In this document: positions 42,754 to 53,736 of the stretch, one piece after another
Layout: the number at the start of each line of letters is the position of its first letter
How positions within the stretch are numbered: the first letter of the stretch is position 1
NCBI GenBank assembly: GCA_030407085.1
Contig: CM059585.1
Location: 111,093,501 to 111,157,500 of the forward strand
Length of the DNA stretch: 64,000 nt
Reading direction: 5' to 3'
Source: Trichopria drosophilae
Lineage: Eukaryota > Arthropoda > Insecta > Hymenoptera > Diapriidae
Notes under the pieces: generated by a model
Told to the model about the DNA's origin: nothing
Seen by the model: the letters and a program-made list of their open reading frames with translations, nothing else
Databases searched by the model: none
Translations under genes and position numbers: made by a program

Positions 42754-43253
42754 CCCCCCCCACCCCCCCCCCCCCCCACCCCCCCCCCCCCCCACCCCCC
42801 CCCCCCCCCACCCCCCCCCCCCCCCACCCCCCCCCCCCCCCACCCCCCCCCCCCCCCACCCCCCCCCCCCCCCACCCCCCCCCCCCCCCACCCCCCCCCC
42901 CCCCCACCCCCCCCCCCCCCCACCCCCCCCCCCCCCCACCCCCCCCCCCCCCCACCCCCCCCCCCCCCCACCCCCCCCCCCCCCCACCCCCCCCCCCCCC
43001 CACCCCCCCCCCCCCCCACCCCCCCCCCCCCCCACCCCCCCCCCCCCCCACCCCCCCCCCCCCCCACCCCCCCCCCCCCCCACCCCCCCCCCCCCCCACC
43101 CCCCCCCCCCCCCACCCCCCCCCCCCCCCACCCCCCCCCCCCCCCACCCCCCCCCCCCCCCACCCCCCCCCCCCCCCACCCCCCCCCCCCCCCACCCCCC
43201 CCCCCCCCCACCCCCCCCCCCCCCCACCCCCCCCCCCCCCCACCCCCCCCCCC
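42754..43253 (+). repeat. 16-bp minisatellite: A plus fifteen C, 31 units
   Basis: A residues occur every 16 bp from 42762 to 43242 without exception, separated by exactly 15 C. The complementary strand is therefore G15-T repeated, a strong G-quadruplex former (and i-motif on the C strand). All six-frame poly-Pro/His/Thr or poly-Gly/Trp/Val frames here are by-products. Such perfect uniformity is either a very recent expansion or an assembly or polishing artefact. Confidence 0.95.
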
Positions 43254-43879
43254 AAAATCAGGGGCACGGTAAGTAATATCCTAGGCTTTATGTAAACAAA
43301 AGGAAAGAAATAGTTTTCTAATGGTAAGGTTGAAGAAAGGAAAGGTGCGAAAGTAAATTTCTTAAGCCTTCTGGCTGTTAAAAGAAAGATATAGGCTTTT
43401 GAACATAGCTTTAATTAAAGCTTATAGATTTCTTCGATGAAGAAAAAAAGAACTTACCAGCATTATGGAGTAAGATGTTGATAGAGGGAATCGTTGTGGC
43501 AGCCTCACCAAAAGATTCATCGATGAGTTGCAGCAGTACTTACCAAACACATTTCCACGTTAAAGTGACAATCGGTATACCTAAAAAATAATTGTTAACA
43601 TTTCAACAAAGAAATATATAGTTCATATATTTTTTTATATAATGTAATAAATTAAACGGTTTATACTTATCTGAAATTAATTTCTTTTCAATAAACTTCT
43701 TAATGCTTCAGTATTCCGTAATTTGGACGTTTTCATTAATTATACAGATTTTGTACTAACCGCGAAAACAGGTTATGGCGCTACGACACACGCATAAACC
43801 CACACATGTTTCATATTTAAGCACCCGAACATCGCCTACACTGCCCTGCACTGAAAATCCGGCATAGAATAACGGTATT
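43254..43879. other. Unique-looking DNA, one possible minus-strand exon
   Basis: Apart from the exon candidate at 43458-43538 nothing is recognised. Confidence 0.35.
43458..43538 (-). CDS. Candidate small exon on minus strand, unrecognised
   Basis: On the minus strand a stretch encoding LQLIDESFGEAATTIPSINI then LLHNA ends at a perfect GTAAGT donor (plus-strand 43452-43457). Another GTAAGT lies just 5' of it and could provide the AG of an acceptor. The peptide reads like real protein, but it is short and no partner exon or family was found. Confidence 0.2.
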
Positions 43880-44497
43880 ACTAGGCGTTTTTTCCCTCCG
43901 CGCCTTACGCCATAGGATTAGAAAAATGAACGATAAAAATAGTACTATTCGTACCAAGGGCGTTACTTTTCCGCCCGCAGGCGATCCTCGCGCCCGAGGG
44001 TCACGAGTGTTCGCCGGAGGGTGTAAAAGTTGTGCGCCCGTGGTGCGAACAATATTTTTCGATTCTGGAGGCGTAAAGATGGCCATTTCTGCGAATAAAA
44101 ATACAACAGGGCGTGAAATGATTCGGAAATGGGGCGTAAAATTGCCATTTTACGCATTCTGAATCGAAAAAATATTTGTACGCTTTATTTCGAATAACGC
44201 TTCATTATGTACACTCCTGTACGCCTTGTTTAATTCCCAATGAGAATATGGTACACTTAAATATGACTGTCAAAAGTGTACTCTTAAAAGTCTACGCGTA
44301 CCTCTTATGCACTCTCGAAGTACTTTTCCATAAGGAGTACGCATGTACTCTTACAATGTCTAAATTCACTCTTGTACTCTCGGCAAGCGAAAGGTAACTT
44401 AAAAGTACACGAAGGGTACGTACTCCTCGCTGAAGAGTACGTACCCTTCTTGTACTTTTCCCGTACACTTAAAGTGTACGCTTCATTTTTACCAGGG
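43880..44497. repeat. GCGTAAA / GTACTC-word palindromic locus
   Basis: The left part repeats GGCGTAA/TTACGCC words, with an inverted pair at 44134-44155 (GCGTAAAAT, 4-nt spacer, ATTTTACGC). The right part repeats GTACTC/GAGTAC and AAAGTGTAC words, with a long hairpin at 44401-44459. It ends TTTTTACCAGGG at 44497, directly against the satellite. A TGCGAACAATATTTTTCGAT-like segment (44043-44061) is shared with loci at 16168 and 17938. Confidence 0.6.
44401..44459. repeat. Long hairpin, 25-bp arms
   Basis: AAAAGTACACGAAGGGTACG followed by TACTC pairs with GAGTACGTACCC followed by TTCTTGTACTTTT, across a spacer of about 8 nt, with a single mismatch. Confidence 0.85.
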
Positions 44498-45405
44498 TTT
44501 AACCAATCGATTTGAAGCAAAGTGTTTCGAGTTTGTGGTATCAAAACGTATCTTGAAATGTAGTTACAGATTAATTTACGACACAAATTACATTTTTGAT
44601 ATTAGTGTAGAACGAAATTGTTTTTATCGATATCAGCGACATAAGCATACTCCTTTACGATTAATGTTATTTTTCTATTATTTATCCATCGATTTAGTCA
44701 AAAAATGCGTAACTAAAGACTGAATAATTGTAAATGATCACAACCAATCATGTTTAAACTGTTGCTTACATGTGCAAAGATCATAGTCGACGTCAAATGT
44801 GTATTCATTTCATTTTATCTGTTTGAACATGATATCTTTAACCAACCGATTTGAAGCAAAGTGCTTCAAGTTTGTCGTATCATAACGTATCTTGAAATGT
44901 AGTTACAGATTAATTTATGACACAAATTACATTTTTGGTATTAGTGTAGAACGAAATTGTTTTTATCGATATCAGCGACATAAGCATACTCCTTTACGAT
45001 TAATGTTATTTTTCTATTATTTATCCATCGATTTAGTAAAAAAATGCGTAACTAAAGACTGAATAATTGTAAATGATCACTACCCAATCATATTTAAACT
45101 TTTTGCTTACATGTGCAAAAATCATAGTCGACGTCAAATGTGTATATATTTCATTTTATCTTTTTGAACATGATATCTTTAACCAATCGATTTGAAGCAA
45201 AGTGTTTCAAGTTTGTGGTATCAAAACGTATCTTGAAATGTAGTTACAGATTAATTTATGACACAAATTACATTTTTGATATTAGTGTAGAATGAAATTG
45301 TTTTTATCGATATCAGCGACATAAGCATACTCCTTTACGATTAATGTTATTTTTCTATTATTTATCCATCGATTTAGTCAAAAAATGCGTAACTAAAGAC
45401 TGAAT
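44498..45405 (+). repeat. 341-bp satellite array, left part
   Basis: Two complete monomers and most of a third (starts near 44498, 44838 and 45178), each beginning TTTAACCAATCGATTTGAAG. The third monomer is interrupted by LINE copy A. Frames inside monomers are not coding: 341 is not a multiple of three and the shared peptides just track the repeat. Confidence 0.95.
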
Positions 45406-47824
45406 TAAGAACCTCCTCCTCAGGCATCTGCTCGGGGCTCTGTAATTCGGCGAGTGACCCGTTATCAGGACCCCCCGGACGGGGCAAGTATTGTTTTTGC
45501 GTCTTTTCAAGCGTCTGTCTCGGCCTCGTTTCATAGCGCCGTTTCCACTGTCTCTAACGATCTCGACGAATACTATAGTCGGTTAATTGAAGCAATCCGT
45601 GGCTCGGCGCTTTCATCCGGACTTTTAAAAGATTTTTGTATCCGCGTTAATAATTCGTCCCGTGATTTTGAAAATCAGTGGTTCGACAGGGAGTGTCGTC
45701 CGTAATTCTGCAGATTTTTGGTCTGCCATACGCAAATTTCGCTCAAAACCCACGCTTCGTCATCAAGTGTCAGAGGAAGCCTGGAACGCGTTTTTTCGCG
45801 AGATCTTCCCTCAAACAGATTTCTCGCCTGTGCAGTATTTTGGCACTTTTGACCCCGAGCTGGACTCACCTCTCTCTGCGTCCGAACTTAGAGACAGTTT
45901 AAGAGCCCTGAGGGTGGGGAAAGCCATTGGGCCGGACAAAATTCCCGCTGAACTTCTTAAGCACATGGACTCCCAAGGACTTTCTCCCCTTCTTTCGCTC
46001 TTTAATAGGATTTTTGCTTAGGAGGTCTTTCCCCAAGGATGGGCCGATTCGACGATCTTTACCCTGTACAAGAAAGGTGCGCGTCACGACCCCTCTAATT
46101 ACCGTATAATTGCGATAACTAACGCCCTGGCGAAGCTCTTTTCTCAGATCTTATGTACACGCCTGTCCAAGTGGGCAACGCAGAGAGCCATTCTTCCAGA
46201 GGAGCAATCTGGCTTTCGGAGTGGGAGGGGGACCGTGGACAACATCTTCTGCCTCCTCGCATCCGCGCAGGTCATCTTGCGACGCCGGAACGCGAAACTT
46301 TTCAGCCTTTTCGTTGACTTTAAGAGGGCCTTTGATTCCGTCCCTCATGCTCTCCTATGGCGTAAGCTCCTTGGACCAGGTGTTAGCGCTAAATTCGTCA
46401 GGGTGCTTAGCGCGCTATATCGTGCAGCGTCAGTTTTGTTTAACAACGATGAAGGTGGAGTGTCGCGTTTCAATGTATCCGTAGGTGTGCTTCAAGGCGA
46501 AATTCTGAGTCCATTATTATTTATTTTGTACATTTCAGACATAGTCACTTTTTTCCGGGATAACAATGTTCGCGGGGTGGACGTTACCAGATCCGTCGAT
46601 CTGCTAATGCTCCTCTACGCTGATGATCTTGCTATTCTTGCTTTTTCTCCCTCAGATCTTCGCCGTAAGCTAAGAATCCTCTCCGACTACTGCTCGACTA
46701 ACCAGCTCACCGTAAATGTAGAGAAGACCAAGATAATTTGTTTCAGAAGGGCTGGCCCGCTCGACCAGTTCTCGAGAGGATTTCTGTTCGATAACACTCC
46801 CATTGAAATTACAAGCGCATACAGATTTTTAGGCATTGTGTTTTCCTCTTCAGCGTCGGGTCTTCAGCCGTTTGAGGACGCCGTCATTCGAACAGGGGCC
46901 GCGACCGCTGCGTCTCTGGCGACAATAAACTCTGCGAAGATAGATGCGTGGGACGCATACTGGAAACTGTACAAAGCCTTGGTTACATCGGTCCTTTTAT
47001 ACGCAGCTCCGTTTTGGGCTCTCCGATACTTGGACAGGCTGGAGTCGGCGCAGATTGACTTTTTTAAAAGGCTTCTTCATTTGCCGAGAAATGCCCCGGC
47101 CTATTTAATTCGTCTAGAGCTCGGTATCCCTCCGATTGCGGTCGAGATCCTAAATCAGTCGCTAAAATGGATAATTAAGACCCTCAGACTGCCCGACTCC
47201 AGGCTGCCCAAGATTTTGCTTATTCGTTTAAGAGAGCTGTCTGTTTTATCTCCAGAGGAGCCGCGAAACTGGCTTACGCAGCTCCTCTCGCTTTTGGATG
47301 AGGCGGATGCGGATGCTCAGCGGGGCAGCTTTGACGCCGAGTCCTGGGCGGACGCAGGCCCGCGTTTAATTGCTAAATATATGGATTCTTGTAAAGCAAA
47401 AGATTTGGCAAGATACTATAATTCTGAGAATGTACAGCTGCTAATTTTCCGCCAGCTCTCCGACTCGTCATATACGCTGTACCCGCTGCGTTTGCCTCTG
47501 CCTTGCCTAAGAGTAAAAGCTCAACTTAGACTGGCAACACTTTTCACGCGCTCGCTCTCAGTCTCCGGTATGCGTCTCAGCTTCAATCCGCAAACGCCAT
47601 GCTCTCTGTGCAATATGAATGTGCCAGACTCTCTTCGTCATATTTTCGCTGAATGCCCATCACTTGCGCCAGTCGGCCGCGATTTTGCTGCACTTGTTCC
47701 CGCGAGTTCTCCTAACAACCTTTTTTGTACCCTAATATGTAACACAGATCTTTTCTCAGCAAAAATACTATTAAGATTTGTGAGAGCGACCCATGTCAGA
47801 AGACAATTTCTGCTGGGCGACTAG
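45406..47824 (+). pseudogene. LINE ORF2 (reverse transcriptase), copy A, broken
   Basis: The product copies element RNA into the target site. This copy lacks the endonuclease (truncated) and has a deletion of about 55 codons near 45693 compared with copy B, plus a stop at 46019-46021. From 46022 the frame is open to the end (47822-47824). Visible motifs: AIGPDKIPAE before the reverse transcriptase; GFRSGRGTVDNI; FSLFVDFKRAFDSVPHALLW; LQGEILSPLLFILYISDIV; the catalytic LLYADDLAIL (about 46610-46640); LTVNVEKTKIICF; and a C-terminal C-x2-C-x9-H-x4-C finger (about 47600-47660). Codon use is GC-richer than the surrounding DNA. Clade not decided: the endonuclease and ORF1 of copy B fit an L1/I/Jockey-type two-ORF LINE. 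Confidence 0.9.
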
Positions 47825-48021
47825 TTTTAGCTTCTCTTTAAGTTTATAGCGCCCTTTCGTTTTAATTCATATTAGGTTAATTTTTGTTTTTGTTATAAAG
47901 CGTACGACAATTTTATTTATGTATCCGCGAACTATGTCTACGACTTAGTCCGGAACTTTCCTCTCAACAGGTGTACCCCCCATACGAGAGTAATAAATAC
48001 AAATACAAAAAAAAAAAAAAA
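45406..48021 (+). mobile_element. LINE copy A, 5'-truncated, inserted in the satellite
   Basis: It begins inside ORF2 and ends in an A-run after AATAAATACAAATAC. A 31-bp direct duplication of satellite sequence flanks it (45375-45405 and 48022-48052, both starting TAGTCAAAAAATGCG and ending AAGACTGAAT). Truncation at the 5' end, an A-rich tail and a long target duplication are the signature of target-primed reverse transcription. The 3' untranslated region is 47825-48021. Confidence 0.93.
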
Positions 48022-48052
48022 TAGTCAAAAAATGCGTAACTAAAGACTGAAT

Positions 48053-51000
48053 AAGAGTAAAGAAAGAATAATTGTAAATGATCACTACCCAATCATATTT
48101 AAACGTTTTGCTTACATGTGCAAAAATCATAGTCGACGTCAAAAGTGTATATATTTCATTTTATCTTTTTGAACGTGATATCTTTAATCAATCGATTTGA
48201 AGCAAAGTGTTTCAAGTTTGTGGTATCATAACGTATCTTGAAATGTAGTTATAGATTAATTTATGACACAAATTACATTTTTGGCATTAGTGTAGAACGA
48301 AATTGTTTTTATCGGTATCAGCGACATAAGCATACTCCGTTACGATTAATGTTATTTTTCTGTTATTTATCCATCGATGTAGTCAAAAAATGTGTAACTA
48401 AAGACTGAATAATTGTAAATGATCACTACCCAATTATATATAAACTTTTTGCTTACATGTGCAAAAATCATAGTCGACGTCAAATGTGCATTCATTTCAT
48501 TTTATCTCTTTGAACATGATATCTTTAACCAATCGATTTGAAGCAAAGTGTTTCAAGTTTGTGGTATCATAATGTATCTTGAAATGTAGTTACAGATTAA
48601 TTTATGACAAAAATTACATTTTTGGTATTAGTGTAGAACGAAATTGTTTTTATCGGTATCAGCGACATAAGCATACTCCGTTACGATTAATGTTATTTTT
48701 CTGTTATTTATCCATCGATGTAGTCAAAAAATGTGTAACTAAAGACTGAATAATTGTAAATGATCACTACCCAATCATATATAAACTTTTTGCTTACATG
48801 TGCAAAAATCATAGTCGACTTCAAATGTGTATTCATTTCATTTTATCTTTTTGAACATGATATCTTTAAGCAATCGATTTGAAGCAGTGTTTCAAGTTTG
48901 TGGTATCATAACGTATCTTGAAATGTAGTTACAGATTAATTTATGACACAAATTACATTTTTGGTATTAGTGTAGAACGAAATTGTTTTTATCGATATCA
49001 GCGACATAAGCATACTCCTTTACAATTAATGTTTTTTTTCTGTTATTTTGTCCATCAATTTAGTCAAAAAATGTGTATTTCAATACTCAATAATTGTAAA
49101 TGATCACAACCAATCATGTTTAAACTGTTGCTTACATGTGCAAACATCATAGTCGACGTCAAATGTGTATATATTTCATTTTATCTTTTTGAACATGATA
49201 TCTTTAACCAGTCGATTTGAAGCAAAGTTCTTCAAGTTTGTGGTATGAAAACTTATCTTGAAATGTAGTTGCAGATTAATTTATGACACAAATTACATTT
49301 TTGGCATTAGTGTAGAACGAAATTGTTTTTATCGATATCAGCGACATAAGCATACTCCTTTACAATTAATGTTATTTTTCTGTTATTTATCCATCAATTT
49401 AGTCAAAAAATGTGTAATTAAAGACTGAATAATTGTAAACGATCACTACCCAATCATATTTAAACTTTTTGCTTAGATGTGTAAAAATCATAGTCGACGT
49501 CAAATGTGTATTCATTCTATTTTATCTTTTTGAACATGATATCTTTAACCAATCGATTTGAAACAAAGTTCTTCAAGTTTGTGGTATGAAAACTTATCTT
49601 GAAATGTAGTTACAGATTAATTTATGACACAAATTACATTTTTGGTATTAGTGTAGAACGAAATTGTTTTTATCGATATCAGCGACATAAGCATACTCCG
49701 TTACAATTAATGATATTTTTCTGTTATTTATCCATCGATTTAGTCAAAAAATGTGTAACTAAGGACTGAATAATTGGAAATGATCACTACCCAATCATAT
49801 TTAAACTTTTTGCTTACATGTGCAAAAATCATAGTCGACGTCAAATGTGTATTCATTTCATTTTATCTTTTTGAACATGATATCTTTAACCAATCGATTT
49901 GAAGCAAAGTTCTTCAAGTTTGTGGTATGAAAACTTATCTTGAAATGTAGTTACAGATTAATTTATGACACAAATTACATTTTTGGCATTAGTGTAGAAC
50001 GAAATTGTTTTTATCGATATCAGCGACATAAGCATACTCCTTTACAATTAATGTTATTTTTCTGTTATTTATCCATCGATTTAGTCAAAAAATGTGTAAC
50101 TAAGGACTGAATAATTGGAAATGATCACTACCCAATCATATTTAAACTTTTTGCTTACATGTGCAAAAATCATAGTCGACGTCAAATGTGTAAATATTTC
50201 ATTTTATCTTTTTGAACATGATATCTTTAACCAATCGATTTGAAGCAAAGTCTTTCAAGTTTGTGGTATCAAAACGTATCTTGAAATGTAGTTACAGATT
50301 AATTTATGACACAAATTACATTTTTGGTATTAGTGTAGAACGAAATTGTTTTTATCGGTATCAGCGACATAAGCATACTCCGTTACGATTAATGTTATTT
50401 TTCTGTTATTTATCCATCGATTTAGTCAAAAAATGTGTAACTAAAGACTGAATAATTGTAAATGATCACTACCCAATCATATATAAACTTTTTGCTTACA
50501 TGTGCAAAAATCATAGTCGACGTCAAATGTGTATTCATTTCATTTTATCTTTTTAAACATGATATCTTTAACCAATCGATTTGAAGCAAAGTGTTTCAAG
50601 TTTGTGGTATCATAACGTATCTTGAAATGTAGTTACAGATTAATTTATGACACAAATTACATTTTTGGCACTAGTGTAGAACGAAATTGTTTTTATCGAT
50701 TTCAGCGACATAAGCATACTCCGTTACAATTAATGTTTTTTTTCTGTTATTTTGTCCATCAATTTAGTCAAAAAATGTGTATTTCAATACTCAATAATTG
50801 TAAATGATCACAACCAATCATGTTTAAACTGTTGCTTACATGTGCAAAGATCATAGTCGACGTCAAATGTGTATTCATTTCATTTTATCTTTTTGAACAT
50901 GATATCTTTAACCAATCGATTTGAAGCAAGGTGCTTCAAGTTTGTGGTATCATAACGTATCTTGAAATGTAGTTACAGATTAATTTATGACACAAATTAC

Positions 51001-51249
51001 ATTTTTGGTACTAGTGTAGAACGAAATTGTTTTTAACGATATCAGCGACATAAGCATACTCCGTTACAATTAATGTTATTTTTCTGTTATTTATCCATCG
51101 ATTTAGTCAAAAAATGTGTAACTAAAGACTGAATAATTGTAAATGATCACTACCCAATCATATTTAAACTTTTTGCTTACATGTGCAAAAATCATAGTCG
51201 ACGTCAAATGTGTATTCATTTCATTTTATCTTTTTGAACATGATATCTT
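48053..51249 (+). repeat. 341-bp satellite array, right part, with higher-order structure
   Basis: The rest of monomer 3 and nine more monomers, with starts near 48181, 48521, 48863, 49200, 49541, 49882, 50224, 50565 and 50905. Monomers starting near 48863 and 50565 share a rare variant (TTTTGTCCATCAATTTAGTC, then ATTTCAATACTCAATAATTG). The monomers just before each also share TTTTTATCGGTATCAGCG and CATATATAAAC, so a block of five monomers (about 1.70 kb) looks duplicated. The array ends abruptly at TGATATCTTA / ACGGGG. Confidence 0.93.
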
Positions 51250-52360
51250 AACGGGGGGCGATACCATAACTCCACAACCAAATACAATCTCATACTGATT
51301 CCTTTCAAAGTCGCTAATATCGTTACATATGCTTTCGTCAATACAGCTTCCATTTCACATTCCTTTTAATTCAAACTCACATCAATAACGTGTGATACAT
51401 CACAGCATAATTAGCTCCAGGTCATCAGTAGTTACGTCCATGTCAGTGAAAAAGACAAAGCAGGTCGATCACTAACTACTAAAATATTACTCAAATAATA
51501 GCAAACATAAAAACAAATTTAGTGATCGTAAAGCAAAAACTAAAGAGCGCATAAGCCGTGCCACAGGGCGAGTGCTACCAATGTAAGAATGTTTGCAGAC
51601 GCTCGTAACGCTACTCAAATACTACCCATGTTCTATCAAACTACGTTGCAAGCGTCAAATTTAAATTTCGACGGTAATGGTGTCAGTTATTCAGGTCATT
51701 CTTACAACAAAGATAAACACTCTCACTACATCTCGCACTGTATACTATATTACTCCCCCATTGAGGGAACATACTCGAAAAAAGGTCCGCGTACAGTGAC
51801 ACTGCTTCGCATTTATTAGGTCTACATTACGCCATAATATCTCATCAGTATCCACTCATTACGCATCAACGGTACTAAGTATTCATTCGTACATCGCACG
51901 ACTTTAGTGACGGTATGGATGTTGAATCGAATCATTCCATGTCACACGCGGCTTTCATAAATTCATAAGACGAAAGTTAAGGCAGCCAGGAATACGAACA
52001 TTTCTATTGTTCTCTGCAACATAATATTTCTGATCACGACTTTATTTAAGTTGCGGAAACTGTGATGACCGATCCCCGATCGGTCATCACGACGCGTATT
52101 AGTAAAGTCTCGATGATGAGTGGGTCGCAACTGAGGAGTTGCTCGATTTTTAAATTCACCAGTTGCTATGTTTATCGCCAAGGGGCTCCATGCTTTTATT
52201 TTTTAAGCACCGCGCCGAATCTAGAAATTTCGATTCCGAAGTTCGGGTGATACCTTCTTAGCTAACCTTACCCTTTCTCCCCCTTTCTATAATTCGATAC
52301 GTGCGAACAAAAAGGAAACCAGCGAAAACGATGATCCCTGCATTTGTAAATTACCGACTA
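51250..52360. other. Unique-looking DNA, no gene recognised
   Basis: GC content is higher than in the satellite. No protein motif is recognised. It contains a perfect hairpin at 52062-52090. Confidence 0.45.
52062..52090. repeat. Perfect 13-bp hairpin with CCC loop
   Basis: GTGATGACCGATC, CCC, GATCGGTCATCAC. It is isolated in non-repetitive sequence. Confidence 0.9.
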
Positions 52361-52620
52361 TCGTACTTTTGATTTACGAACTCTCGGACTTGTTGTTCTC
52401 CAGGGGACCAGCAACGGCAGCAATCGGCTACGTGCGTAACCCCACTGGTTGCTCTCCATCCGGGAGTGAATCGGCAGTAGATCGGTTTATTCGTACTTTT
52501 GATTTACGAACTCTCGGACTTCTTGTTCGCCAGGGGACCAGCAACGGCAGCAATCGGCTCCGTGCGTAACCCCACTGGTTACTCTCCATCCGGGAGTGAA
52601 TCGCCAGTAGATCGGTTTAC
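52361..52620. repeat. 130-bp tandem duplication
   Basis: Two adjacent copies (52361-52490 and 52491-52620), each starting TCGTACTTTTGATTTACGAA and containing AGCAACGGCAGCAATCGGCT; they differ at about seven positions. Confidence 0.95.
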
Positions 52621-52684
52621 TTGAATCTAAACAAGCCTCTTTTTAGATTTAAACTAAACTATACTTCAACTAAAACCAAAACGA

Positions 52685-52918
52685 ACAACTTTGCTCCGAA
52701 ATGTAACCTCCCTGCTCCTAAATGTAATATCCCTGCTCCAAAATGTAATATCCCTGCTCCGAAATGTAACGTGAAATGTAATATCCCTGCTCCGAAATGT
52801 AACATCCCTGCTCCGAAACGTAACCTCCCTGCTCCGAAATGTAATATCCCTGCTCCGAAATGTAACATGAAATGTAATGTCCCTGCTCCGAAATGTAACA
52901 TGAAATGTAATATCCCTT
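52685..52918 (+). repeat. 21-bp minisatellite reading PAPKCNI
   Basis: About nine units of CCTGCTCCGAAATGTAAYATC, three of them followed by an extra 12-bp half-unit (GTGAAATGTAAT or ATGAAATGTAAT). Because unit and half-unit are multiples of three, the frame from 52621 stays open for 99 codons and repeats P-A-P-K-C-N-[IL], ending in TGA. It starts right after the 130-bp duplication. No signal peptide is obvious. It may be a coding repeat or simple minisatellite; evidence for expression is lacking. Confidence 0.85.
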
Positions 52919-52929
52919 GAACCGAAATA

Positions 52930-53460
52930 AACACCCTTACTTCGAATCGAAATCTTTATATATTGAATACAATTATTTATAATATAAGCACCCTTCTTGC
53001 GGCTGCGACAAATTTTTTATTTTTCCTTTTCGCGAATGGTTGTTTTCCTTCCTGCCTCAACTTATACATTCAATGCTTTTGAATCGTTTTGAACATCTAG
53101 CAATGTTTACATTTGCTTAAAATAATTCACGTCGCAGATCTGCAAGCTCTGTTTATATTATATCGCCATCGAAATATTACACCGACGGGTCGTTCTGGAC
53201 CCACGAATACAACAAGTGCTGTGTTTCAAACACACTCAGGTTTGGTATCAATTTCATTTAAAGTATCATTTCGTCATATGGCGGCTGACTCAACACTAAT
53301 AAATCCATAGGTATTCAAAATGCCTTTTTCTCCACACATCGAAACGATCTAGCATCTCCAGTACAAAGAGAGATGTTCGAATTTTAAAGCGGCGTCGCGG
53401 AGGGCGACAAAACACAATCGCGAGCTTCGGATATGGAATGGGGTCGCAATGCGAACGCGT
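52930..53460. other. Non-coding DNA, no feature recognised
   Basis: No TIR, coding motif or tandem repeat found. Confidence 0.4.
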
Positions 53461-53462
53461 TA

Positions 53463-53734
53463 CAGTAGAACCTACGATATCGCAAACTCGGATATCGCCA
53501 AACCCATGATATCGCAAATGAAGAACCTCTTATATCGCCAAAAGAGGGAAAGTTTTTTCCCCCACACTCGTCTGTGCATTACATACGTACACACATACAT
53601 ATCGAGAAGCGCATGCGCGTCTCCGAAATAGGGGCGCGAGGTATATAGAGAAGGGGTACAAGGAGAAGGGGTTTCTTTTGGCGATATCGTAGGTAGGCTG
53701 GAACCGACCGTTTGCGATATCGTAGGTTCTACTG
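53463..53734. mobile_element. 272-bp pogo/Tigger-like MITE
   Basis: CAGTAGAACCTACGATATCG (continuing CAAAC) is mirrored by GTTTGCGATATCGTAGGTTC plus TACTG, with TA outside both ends (53461-53462 and 53735-53736). CAGTA-type termini and a TA target are typical of pogo-group elements. GATATCGC words repeat inside each arm. There is no coding capacity. Confidence 0.75.
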
Positions 53735-53736
53735 TA

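Noticed and set aside
42720..43295. Long Pro/His/Thr-rich and Gly/Trp/Val-rich open frames
   Set aside because: They are forced by the A-C15 minisatellite and appear in several frames at once; no independent coding signal.
44535..50807. Repeated 60-80-codon frames (KCSYRLIYDTNYIF-type peptides)
   Set aside because: They recur with each 341-bp satellite monomer, break at monomer borders, and 341 is not divisible by three.
52685..52918. CRISPR-like appearance of regular 21-bp repeats
   Set aside because: There are no unique spacers, the units are directly contiguous, and the setting is eukaryotic.
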